Shown here in pieces: positions 20,694 through 29,904 of a DNA stretch of 64,000 nt (position 1 is the stretch's first letter; each line of letters begins with the position of its first letter). The DNA is taken from NCBI GenBank assembly GCA_030549175.1, contig JAUKUA010000002.1, positions 1,984,001 to 2,048,000 of the forward strand. Reading direction: 5' to 3'. Below the pieces are notes generated by a model. The model saw only the letters and a program-made list of their open reading frames with translations, was not told the origin of the DNA and did no database searches. Source of the stretch: Lasiosphaeris hirsuta. Taxonomy: Eukaryota; Ascomycota; Sordariomycetes; Sordariales; Lasiosphaeriaceae. A program made the position numbers and the translations under genes.

Positions 20694-21629
20694 TTATGCC
20701 TTCTTGGTGCCGAAAATCAGCACAAGTGGCGTCTCCAGGCTCGCCGGCTCGCCGTTCAAAGCAGCCTCCAGGCTAGTCCAGAGACCCTGGATCTCGGCTT
20801 CCGGGATAACCGGGACCCAGGTACCGAGGTAGCCCTTGAGCCAGTCGACTCCCTGCACGTCATACCAATCCTTGTCACCCTCGATCCAGACCGTCTCCTC
20901 GTCGGCCCGGACCTGGTTGGCGCCCCGGCGCGCATCAATCGCGAAGGGCACGATGCTCCCGCCAGTATTGATGTACACCCTCTTGACACCCTCCCACTCG
21001 GCCTCGGGGAGTCGGATGCTCTGGAAAGCCGAGTTGACAATGCCAAAGGCATGATCATACAGCTCGCCCTGCGCCCGCGCAGCATACTCGGACCAGATAG
21101 CCCTCCAGATCTTCTGGGCCGGCTCGTTGTTAACGATGCGCGGCACCGTGTAGTAGGTCAGCGCCAGGGTGCCGCCGGCCTTGAGCTCGCGGGCAAACTC
21201 CTTGACAGCCACGGCCGTGTTGGTCCAGTGCATCATCTCGGCCGCCGTGATCAGGTCGGTGGTGCCCGCCGCCGCCGAGGTCTTCTCGGCGCCCTCCTGC
21301 AGGAAGGTGAACTGCGACGCGGCGAGACCAGACTGCTCGACGAGGAGCTTGCGCGCCAGCGTCGTGTAGCCGTCGTTCGGGTCCGACACGATCACATGGT
21401 CGAACCGCTTGGCTAGACCGGCCGATACGATGCCGCACCCGGCGCCGATGTCGTGCGCCGTCGCGTGCCCCGCCTGCGGGCGCCGGAAGTGGTGCTCGAA
21501 GATGCGGTCGAAGAAGGACTGCGGGTAGACGGGGCGGAAGGAGAGGTAGTCGCCCCAGTTGGCGCCCTCTTGCACCGAGAAGCCAAGATCCTCCTTGGTC
21601 GGAGCCTGTGTTGTCTTGGTGGTCGCCAT
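20694..21629 (-). CDS. class I SAM-dependent methyltransferase
   Basis: Intronless, 311 residues, from ATG at 21629. The Rossmann SAM site is HDIGAGCGIVSAGLAKRFDHVIVSDPN (motif I GxGxG with the acidic ribose-binding Asp at the end of beta 2), followed by TDLITAAEMMHWTN (motif post-I/II) and LKAGGTLALTYYTVP (motif III). Length and layout resemble the TMT1/Crg1-type trans-aconitate methyltransferase-like group, but the substrate cannot be read from sequence. It is transcribed divergently from the next methyltransferase across a 431-bp shared promoter, which suggests co-regulation. It is taken here as the left gene of the presumed metabolite cluster. Confidence 0.85.
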   Translation of the reverse strand: MATTKTTQAPTKEDLGFSVQEGANWGDYLSFRPVYPQSFFDRIFEHHFRRPQAGHATAHDIGAGCGIVSAGLAKRFDHVIVSDPNDGYTTLARKLLVEQSGLAASQFTFLQEGAEKTSAAAGTTDLITAAEMMHWTNTAVAVKEFARELKAGGTLALTYYTVPRIVNNEPAQKIWRAIWSEYAARAQGELYDHAFGIVNSAFQSIRLPEAEWEGVKRVYINTGGSIVPFAIDARRGANQVRADEETVWIEGDKDWYDVQGVDWLKGYLGTWVPVIPEAEIQGLWTSLEAALNGEPASLETPLVLIFGTKKA

Positions 21630-21757
21630 TGTGTGTAGATTGTGGATGTGTGAAGGGGCGGAATGCGTTTGGCGGGAAGGTGAGAGTCTCTAAGCCATCT
21701 ATCCGTACCCCTTGAACCTCTGCATATATCATCGTGGGTATCGTGCGGATCCTGACA

Positions 21758-21794
21758 GGGGGGTTTGGGGTTTGGGGTTTGGGGTTTGGGGTTT
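21758..21794 (+). repeat. (GGGGTTT)n G-tract array
   Basis: Five consecutive G-runs of four or more, each separated by TTT, stand in the shared promoter of two divergent methyltransferase genes. The pattern fits a G-quadruplex-forming sequence. It is not the fungal telomere unit TTAGGG. Confidence 0.85.
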
Positions 21795-21885
21795 GATTGA
21801 GTGTACCGGGATATTACTACCTGTTTCATTTCGCGTCCGACCCTAAACGCGCCAAGCCGGGCCGAGACCGGCGATGATGACATGG

Positions 21886-21894
21886 CCGATTCGG
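21886..21894. promoter_or_regulatory. CCGATTCGG inverted half-sites
   Basis: A CCG-N3-CGG inverted pair, of the sort Zn2Cys6 dimers can bind, in the divergent methyltransferase promoter. It resembles the CCGATCGG sites in two other promoters of the cluster, with one more spacer base. Function is inferred. Confidence 0.3.
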
Positions 21895-22060
21895 GCAATA
21901 CCAAGGCCGTAGGAGGACGGGGGTTGCGGGTACGGGTGCCTAGCGCTGTTTCCCCATCCTGGGTACTTAGACGTAGACAATCGATAACCTATGCAGATTC
22001 CTAGATTTTCTTCTTTCTCGCCATCCCAAGTAACCATTCTCAGGTTCTTAACTATCCACA

Positions 22061-22994
22061 ATGGCACCATCCGCAGTAGAAGCACTCACGGTCGATCCCA
22101 AGTCGGTGGATTGGACCAATGGCATGAAGAAGGCGCCCCGGGATGTCGCCTGGTACCAGGCCACCCTGAACCGGGTTCCCGACACTGCCCAGCAGATGTT
22201 CCGTGATTATTCCGGCATCCCCGACGACAAGGTCCTCGAGCACATCCACCGGATACGAGACCAGGCCTGGGAGATGTGAGTGCAACCCTACCCCAATATC
22301 AAAGGCAAGATGCGTGGTTCTAACCTGCGGCAGCCTCCCCTACCCGTGCATCGGCGTCTTCCGCTTCCTGGATTTCCCCGCGTGCCTGTCCCCAATATAC
22401 CCCGAGGTCCTCGCGCGCGTCAGCGACGGCGAGACCTTCCTGGACCTGGGCTGCTGCTTCGGCCAAGACATCCGCAAGCTGGTGCAGGACGGCGCCCCCT
22501 CGGACAACATTATCGGTGTCGACACCGAGGCCCGCTTCATCGACCTCGGCTACGAGCTTTTTGATGATCGTAACAAGCTCAAGGCGCGCTTCGAGACCGG
22601 CGACGTCTTCGCCGAGGACTTTCTCAGCAAGTACCGCGGCAAGGTTGACATCATCTTCCTCGGCTCGTTCTTGCACCTGTTCACCTTCGACCAGCAAGTC
22701 GCCATCGTCGCGCAGCTGGAGAAACTGTTGCGCCCGGTCCCGGGGTCGCTGGTCTTTGGGAGACACATGGCCATCGAGGAGAAGGGCGGTACGCTCCGCC
22801 GGAACGCGCTCGGCTGGGATCTGTATCACCACAGCTCCGACACCATCAGCCTGCTGTGGGAGAAGGCGCCCGAGGGCAAGTACCGCGTCGAGTCCGCCCT
22901 CGTTCCGTATGCGTCCGAGGGCTGGGACAATGGTGTGAACTGGCAGGGTGGCAATGATGTCAGGCAACAGTACTTTAGTGCTAAGAGACTTTAG
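22061..22994 (+). CDS. AusD-like SAM methyltransferase
   Basis: Two exons (22061-22275, 22334-22994) give 291 residues. The junction yields AWEILPYPCIGVFRFLDF, and then come YPEVLARVSDGETFLDLGCCFGQDIRKL (SAM motif I) and GAPSDNIIGVDTEARFIDLGYELF. This layout matches the methyltransferases of fungal meroterpenoid and polyketide clusters, such as AusD of austinol, which methylate carboxyl or hydroxyl groups. That likeness is from memory of the motifs. In this cluster it could cap a carboxylate or a phenol of the product. It shares a promoter with the methyltransferase on the other strand. Confidence 0.83.
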
Positions 22995-23897
22995 ATTGTT
23001 AGTCTCGTGTTACCTAGATAGATAAATTAGTATAGATGATTATGATTACGCCCACCTACTATTTTTCCAAATTCCGACAGGCGCTGACTATTATCAAAAG
23101 TGACACTATTTGTAGAGCATTGTAGGTCTTCGCTTTCGGCTTAGGCATACTCGTCATGGACACAAACACAGCGCTCTAACCTCAAATACGGTGTCCAGCA
23201 AGCTAGTACCTTGGGTACCTAGGTACTCAGCCCTAGGTAATCAGTAAAGGAAATTATCAATCTCGATGTTAGCGTCACCTACTCGTCAAGGGTATAAGAA
23301 TGGCGCAATCAAAGACCTGCCTTTTGTGTTCACCGTGTTGAAGGACAGCCAGTTGTAAAGACTTTGAAAAGAAAACGCGTTTCCGGCCCACCTTTGGAGG
23401 GCTGAACTCGCAGGTACTGCTATCTTGCTGGAATTCTGCCTACTTCAACATGTCAAGGCAATAAATAAGCCTGCATTGTGAGCTCCCCTAAAATGGTATG
23501 TCTTTGGCCTTGAATCTTGGGTTTGACCACGCAAGTAAGTGACTGCGTGAGTGACTACGTTATGTAAGTGGCTGTGTACAAGTGACTATCCAAGTGACTA
23601 TGTGACTGACTAGGTACTTATGTAAGGGAATATGCAAGTGGCCAGGTGTTGTGCGCAAGTGACTGAAAGTGACTGTGTCTAACACCCGGACTCTAAAAGT
23701 AAGTTATTGGCCCTGGCAATGGCTTTTATCTGCTGGGCGTGAATGTGGTAAGGAGTATTTGGTATGTTTGAGTAAGCGATTGGAACATGAAGAGAAAAAA
23801 CTTATGCTGTCTAATGCCATTTACATCCAGGGTCCACTTCCTTCCCTACAACTAGCTATGTCCATACTTGGTTTCAAATTCAAGTTCCAAACCCCAT
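22995..23897. other. spacer with an AAGTGACT-type minisatellite
   Basis: No gene recognised. A run of diverged aagtgacta/gtg units lies at 23532-23677 and is listed separately. The remainder is the shared 3' side of the flanking convergent genes. Confidence 0.5.
23532..23677. repeat. degenerate AAGTGACTRTG minisatellite
   Basis: About eleven copies of a unit close to caagtgactgtgt, with spacing from 10 to 20 bases and several substitutions. No function is seen. Confidence 0.7.
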
Positions 23898-25888
23898 CTA
23901 AGGACATTCCTTCTGTTCCACCAACGTGATAGCAACCAAACGAAGCTCCTGCTTCATCAACTTGCCAGTGTGGTTGAAAGGAAGCTCGTCGGGGACGCCG
24001 GCTCCCTCGCCGAGCCAGAAGTAATGCTCGGGCGTCTTGTGGGAAGCGATTTTGTTTCTGAGAAAGAGCTTGAGATCCTTGTCCCCGATCTTCTTGGCAT
24101 CAAGGTTTGTTTTGGTTCCTTCTGCCTTAGTCGCACGCTGGACGAAAACCCCAACTATCTCGCCCCAGTAGTCATCGGGGATGCCGACAACGGCGGCTAC
24201 CGCGACGTCTGGGTGCTGTTCCAAAACTGACTCCACGTCGGCGGGGAAGATGTTCTCTCCGCCTGGACAGCCAAATTTGATTTTTGTCAGTTGTCAAAAC
24301 TCGACACCTTGCCTTCTGAATATAATGTGAATCTCAAGACTCACCTCTTTTGATCATGTCCTTGACTCGCCCCCTGATGATGCAGCTTCCGGCGGCGTCG
24401 ATGGACACAAGATCGCCTGTCCGCAACCAGCTTCGGCCTTGGGGGTCCTTGATCAAAGCCTCCTCCGTTTTTGCCGGGTTCTTGTAGTATCCCTTGAAAA
24501 CGAGGTAGCCAGCCACCAGCAGCTCGCCAGGGACACCGGGAGGGAGGATCCGCAGATCGCTGTCCACCACCCGGGCCGCGCTGTGAGGCAGGAGAGCGCC
24601 GACGGACGAGTGGTCGTCGAGCAGGGACACCCTTGTATGGTCGGTGAGGAAGACCATGCACGACAACTCCGTCATGCCATAACCGTAAGCCAGCCCGGTA
24701 AACCGGAACTCATCAGCGAGCCGCTGTATCCAGGTGTGCGAGAGGGCCGACCCGGCCACGATGCCGGTGCGCAGGCGGAAGCTGGGAGCATGCTTCCCGG
24801 CCTCTGGATGGTCTAGCAGGGCCTGGAACATGGTGGCCACGCCGTGGATGATGGTGCACTTCTCCTCGTCTAGAGCCTCGATGGTGGCCCCCGCGAGGAA
24901 GACGTCTGAGGGCACCACGGCCGCGGCGCCGTACAGCAGGGGCGCCATGATGCCGCACACCAGGGCGAAACAGTGGAACAGGGGGGTGCAGCAGCAGACG
25001 ATGTCATCCGATGTGTAACCCTGGCGATACCCGGATAGCCAGGCGTTGCCCATCAGGTTCCGGTGGGTTATCATGGCGGCCTTCCGCGGGCCCGTGGTGC
25101 CGCTGGTGAACTGCACGCAAGTGGTATCGTCCGGGCTTGATTTTGCCCAGTACTGCGCCAGGAGACCGTCATCTTGGTCCTTGGCATCAGAAGTCCCCTT
25201 TTGGCGAAACTCGTCCCACGAGAGAGCACCGGCGGCGTTTCCGACTGTTGATGGAGCAGCCCCTGGCAGCTGCACAAACAGCGAGGTGCCGGCTCTCGCC
25301 TGCGTAAGCTCAGCCAGAAGGGCATCGTTCTTACGATAGCCAATCCTGTCGGCGACGAAAATAGCGACAGGATCTGGTTATGGATTTATGTGGGTCAGTT
25401 GGGTTCTGAGTAATACCTACAAAAGACGAGATCGGGGTAGTTGACATGACCTTACCTAAAAGGTCTACTGCAGAAACAACCTCGGCAGTTGTAAAAGTGG
25501 GGTTGATGATGGAAAAGATGGCGCCAACGGCACCGACGGCAAAGAACATCTCGGCATACTCGATTGTGTTGCCAGCCAAGACAATGACATGATCTCCCGG
25601 ACGCACCCCGTGGTGGAGCAGGCTCCGTGCGAGATGCCGGCAGGTGTCGTGCAGCTCTCGGTAGGTCACGCGTTTTTCCTGCCACCGCGACACGATGGCT
25701 GTGCTATCCGGATACTTGACGGCTTGTTCATCGAGCAACTGTCCGATGTTGAGTTCCGGGAGCGGTGGCGAGGCCGGGGCTTTGAACGTGGCGGCATTGG
25801 GGTCTCCCGTCACGGACGGGCCGGCAAGGTCCGCAAAGGACGCCACCGGGGACGCCACCGGCTTTGCGCGTGATTTTGCTTGGCCCAT
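23898..25888 (-). CDS. acyl-AMP ligase / acyl-CoA synthetase (ANL superfamily)
   Basis: Predicted 608 residues in three exons (25888-25456, 25373-24345, 24262-23898). ANL signatures in order: QFTSGTTGPRKAAMITHRN (P-loop A3), YGYGMTELSC (A5), WLRTGDLVSIDAAG (A7), IIRGRVKDMIKRGGENIFP (A8, created across the second splice junction) and the C-terminal Lys in FNHTGKLMKQELR (A10). It therefore has all residues for adenylation and should activate a carboxylic acid. There is no obvious C-terminal peroxisomal tripeptide (the end is KECP). It lies beside an NRPS that begins with a free-standing carrier domain, so it is a good candidate to load that carrier with a fatty or aryl acid, as EcdI does in echinocandin synthesis. 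A role as an ordinary CoA ligase is the alternative. Confidence 0.88.
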
Positions 25889-26886
25889 GATTGGATGTTT
25901 TGCTTGCTGATCGGGCGTGGAAGCGAAAGGGGACGGATGGGCAGGCTTAGTGATGTGAACACCACATCAGAGTTGTTTTCAATGTCAGGCCGGCGCCACT
26001 TCACCCCTCTACTCGGCATATTACTACCCAATGTGTCACTGAAGCAGCCAAGGTGCTCAGTGTATTCGCTTAGGTAGGGAGGTAGTAGCTACTACCGCAA
26101 GCGGACCCTGATGTAGACACGGAGCAGGGATAACCGGTTCCATTACGGCTTTTGCCTTGCCGTTTTGGGGAAAGAGACTACATGTCGTGCTCCATTGCGT
26201 CATTATCACGACACCGTCATTCCCTTCTCTAAATCCGCCCCTCGCGGCGAGAAAAATAAACAACCTAGAATCTCCATGCGCCCGAGCCCAGCGTTTCGTA
26301 GCCGCCTTGAACATGTTGTTAACGATTAGTTCAAGCTAAATTGGGGAAAAAGTAAAAGAAACTAAATGAGATGGCTCTTTCAGGGAGCTGATTCTGATCC
26401 TGGAAAGTGGAAAATCATGTATTGCGGATCTTCGCTGGGTTTGTTGTGGCGGGGACAATCGTCACTCGGAAGGATGCGATGTGAAATACTCTGGTGGAGA
26501 GGCATGTGAGACACGGGAGACTAGGGGTCCTAGCTTGCAGGAAGTAGTCTAAGATCGGCAGCCCAGGGCGGGGTGGCGGGTGCGGGTCGGGAACGCTAAG
26601 CACTAGTTCCGTAGTGTAGTGGGGAGCCCCACCCAAGAAGAAGGGAGGCTTGGCGTCTTAGCTTCGGCTGGCGGACTGCGTTGGCTTCGATTGGCTCGAG
26701 TCACACAGCACTGGATCCGTGGAAGAGAGAGAGGGTTTATGGGGGCATCAGTGCCGGAAATTCGGATTGCTGTACCATCTACCCCTTGCGCGCAAAAATA
26801 ATCCCGTCGCTCTCCTGTAGCTACTACCTAGAAGCCATTTTACGCAAGTACCTTACCCGAGGTATACACGATATATCATATCCCAT
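25889..26886. other. spacer between two minus-strand cluster genes
   Basis: About 1 kb without a recognised gene. The left part is the promoter of the acyl-AMP ligase and has ctgatcgg at about 25907, one base away from the CCGATCGG seen in two other cluster promoters. Confidence 0.5.
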
Positions 26887-29070
26887 CTAGGACGAAGTCG
26901 TCGTTCCGCCTGCGCATTTCTGCAATTTCTCCGCCGCGCTCAAAATCTAGACTTGTTATTAGTGAATGAATGACTTATTCAGAGCGGGACACTTACTGCG
27001 TGAAGCGATGCCAATACCGAATCCTCGTGAATCCCCACTCCCCAAGACGTGGATACTTTGCCCTCCACCACCGACTCGGACTTGACGAAGGTCGCACTCT
27101 TCCTGGACGACCCCGTGCTGTCGTGAATGTGATCTGTGCTCTCCGAGTGCTGCCATTGGGTTTGGTAGTCGAGCACATCAAAAGAAAAGCCCAGCCTGTG
27201 GACAGCGCTCACGAGACACGAGAAGAAGTCATCCCCGGACCCCGAAATCTCGTGCCTGGTGCCTTCGATGGCAATGACCGCTTGCAGCCGCACCGCCCCA
27301 CTGCTATGCCCGTTGGTCTCGTGGTTGTGCTCGCCATTGACGCCGTTCACACCGTTGACTCCGTTGGTACCATTGTGACCATTGTAACCATTGTGGCCGT
27401 TGTGGCCATTGGTACCGTTGTGACCGTTGTGACCGTTGACACCGTTGACACCGTTGACACCGTTGATACCGTTGACACCGTTGACACCGTTGACACCGTT
27501 GACACCGTTGGCAGCTTTGACGCCGTTGGGCGGAGGAGTACAGCGCTTGCCCGTCCTCAGTGTACAACTCAGGAGCTGGAGGCCCTCGGGGCGGGCCAGC
27601 ATATAATGAGCGCGGAAAAGATCCTCGATCATGTCGTGTGTGACTTCGACGCCCTGCTTCTCGGCGTACACCTTGACCACTCTCGTAAAAGCAATCTCGA
27701 GGTCCCTCGGCATCTCGAGTTCAAAGACCTCGTTGACAAGCCAGCCGATACCACTCTTTCCGCTCTGCGAGTTGAGACGGATGATGGCCTCGTGCTTCCT
27801 CCCCAGATCGGCGGGATCCATGGGCAGGTAGGGCATCTGCCACTTTGCACCCGGACCCAGCTTCTGCTCTAGACGTGCCCTTGACTTGTACCCCTTGCGG
27901 ATGGCATCCTGGTGGGTGCCGGTGAATGTGCAGAAGGTGTACTTGCCCGCGTAGGGCGCCCGCAAGTGGACTGGGATCTTGGTCAGCTCCTCGACCATGT
28001 CAACCACCTGGTTGATATCTCCGAAATCAATGCCCGGGTCGACGCCCTGGGTGTAGAGATTCAGCGCCAGCGTCACCAGGTCGACATTGCCGGTCCGCTC
28101 CCCGTTGGCAAACAGACACCCCTCGATTCGTTCCGCGCCGGCGAGCTGTCCCATCTCGGCGGCGGCCACGGCGCAGCCGCGGTCGTTGTGGCAGTGCAGC
28201 GACACGCACACCTTTTCGCGCTCGGATATGTGGGTGGAAAAGTATTCGATCTGGTCGGCAAAGACGTTGGGCATGGCTACCTCAACTGTGGCCGCGAGGT
28301 TGAAGATGATCTGGTTGTCCTCGGTGGGCTCCCAGGCCGCCTTGACGGCCTCGCAGATCTCGACGGCGAACTCGACCGATGTGTCTTGAAAATTCTCAGG
28401 TGTGAAGAGGAGCGTCCACTCGGTCTGCCGCATCTCGGCCTCGGGCGAGTCTTTGGTCAGGTTCCGGATCAGGCGCGCGGACCCGACGGCCAGCTCGATG
28501 GTCTCGCGCTCCGTCTTGTTGAACACGATGTCACGGAAACACGGGGATGTGGAGAGGTGGATGTGCACAATGACCTTGCGCGCGCCCCGTGCAGCCTCGA
28601 TGGTCGGTCGGATCAGCTCGTCTCGGCACGGCGCCATGACTTGGATCGTGACATCGTCCGGCACCGCCCCCGTCGTGATGAGCTGCCTGGTGAAGTCGAA
28701 TTCCGTCTGTGACGCTGAGGGATACGAGACCTCGATTTCTTTGTATCCGAGCCGTACCAGGGTTCGGAAGTAACGCAGCTTGGCTTCGCCATCCATGGGC
28801 TATATTTTGTAGCGTCAGAGATATTGCAACATTTTTAGGCATAAGTTTTGATTAAGAGCTTGATTAAGGTGCCTACCTGTACGAGGGCCTGGTTGCCATC
28901 TCTCAAATCTGTCGACAGCCACCGCGGTGGTTTTGTCAGGGCTTTCTGCGGCCACTGCCGATTTGGCAGATTCAAGGCTGGGAATGCATTGTACTTGTTT
29001 ACTGTGCTCGCGAGCCTGAAGGATTGCGTTAACACTACCTATAAGGTATCCGGCCGTACAGAAGGATCAT
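26887..29070 (-). CDS. 2-isopropylmalate synthase homologue (LeuA/HtyA-like) with Asn-Gly-rich linker
   Basis: Condenses acetyl-CoA with a 2-oxo acid in the first step of 2-oxo acid chain extension. Exons: 29070-29060 (tentative), 29015-28877, 28799-26997 and 26946-26887, for about 670 residues. Catalytic features are [27 protein letters not shown] (metal and oxo-acid site), [33 protein letters not shown] (metal His-x-His), [15 protein letters not shown] and [11 protein letters not shown]. The regulatory domain is present ([19 protein letters not shown]). A 50-bp last intron gives the end [14 protein letters not shown], better than reading through to 26979. A stretch of about 60 residues of Asn-Gly-Val/His repeats (plus-strand 27316-27528) sits in the regulatory domain. 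No ATG precedes the second exon in frame; an 11-nt first exon joined by a 44-nt intron gives [13 protein letters not shown] and is a guess. Beside an NRPS, an HtyA-like role is likelier than leucine synthesis. Confidence 0.85.
27316..27528. repeat. ACCGTTGAC-type 9-bp repeat encoding Asn-Gly-Val
   Basis: Runs of accgttgac and close variants (gttgtgaccg, ccattgtgg) encode, on the minus strand, an Asn-Gly-Val / Asn-Gly-His linker of the isopropylmalate synthase homologue. The array stays in frame throughout. Confidence 0.9.
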
Positions 29071-29904
29071 ATCGCTCACATAATTCTAACTATCAAGGCA
29101 ACGACAAGGACAACAAGAATAAGTCTACCGGGTTCGGAGCAGAGTTTTTTCAAGATCAGATCGGAGAGGGCGGACGGGGCCAGTCCCCAACCATTGCCGC
29201 GGCACTACATTCTAGGCACTTATAAAGAAGCAAGTCACCGAATCTGGAAACATGGTCCCCGACGGGCCTGCCTACCCGCAAGCCGTGCGTACTGACCAGC
29301 ATGTCGTCAGCGAGCTAGTGTGCCAGCCTAATGAGCTGCTAGAGGGCGCCGAGGCAAGTGGATGTGACACAAAAACACTGCGCCACACACTGTGCCCCCT
29401 CCCCCCCCCCCCTCCCCCCTTGGAACCCCTTGCCGTGCCTCCCCCCCCCCCCCCCCCAAAATCCCCCTCCTCCCCGGACACCCCCCGGACACCCCCGGAC
29501 ACCCCCTAGCTTCCCCAGGGTAAACACTCGGCAACGTTGCCGGTATGCTGGGTATCCGAAACAGAGAACAGCGGTGCAGCTCGACCCCAAACCGAGCTCT
29601 TTCTTGCCAAATGATCCTTCCGGCCTCTTACTTCCCCGATCGGGAAATTCCATGCCCGACTCTGACGCGATCTACAGACACCGAGGCAATTCCCATGTGC
29701 GACGCCCTTGGACGAGCAATCATGCCAGGTGGCGTATGAAGCGCAACGGATGCTGGTCCATTTAGCGGTACCTAAGCCCTAGCAGCCCCAGGTTTAGTTA
29801 GGTAAGGTGCGTTACCTTATGTTAGCTGACAACTTGTGCCCTTTCAGCCCTTTCAGCCCTACCGTAAGGTATCCTGAATTCAGCACTTGCTGTAGGATTC
29901 CAAA
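29071..29904. other. divergent promoter between IPMS homologue and NRPS, with long C-runs
   Basis: Holds poly-C tracts (29396-29456), a cggacacccc micro-repeat (29475-29507), a TATA-like cttataaag at 29218 and the CCGATCGG palindrome listed separately. No gene is recognised. Confidence 0.55.
29635..29644. promoter_or_regulatory. CCCGATCGGG palindrome, candidate regulator site
   Basis: A perfect 10-base palindrome containing CCG-AT-CGG, in the promoter shared by the isopropylmalate synthase homologue and the NRPS. The same CCGATCGG occurs in the hydrolase/MFS divergent promoter. CGG inverted pairs are typical Zn2Cys6 targets, and such a regulator is encoded at 40047-41355. No binding evidence. 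Confidence 0.4.

Noticed and set aside
20547..21416. 289-codon plus-strand frame over the first methyltransferase
   Set aside because: Shadow of the minus-strand gene, which has the SAM-binding motifs.
21758..21794. Interstitial telomere repeat
   Set aside because: The unit is GGGGTTT, not TTAGGG, and the array is only about 37 bases.
26979..26996. Read-through end of the IPMS homologue at 26979
   Set aside because: A GTAAGT donor lies directly after ..ASLHA and a CTAG acceptor 50 bases on gives a family-like C-terminus.
27912..28712. 266-codon plus-strand frame over the IPMS homologue
   Set aside because: Shadow of the conserved minus-strand catalytic domain.
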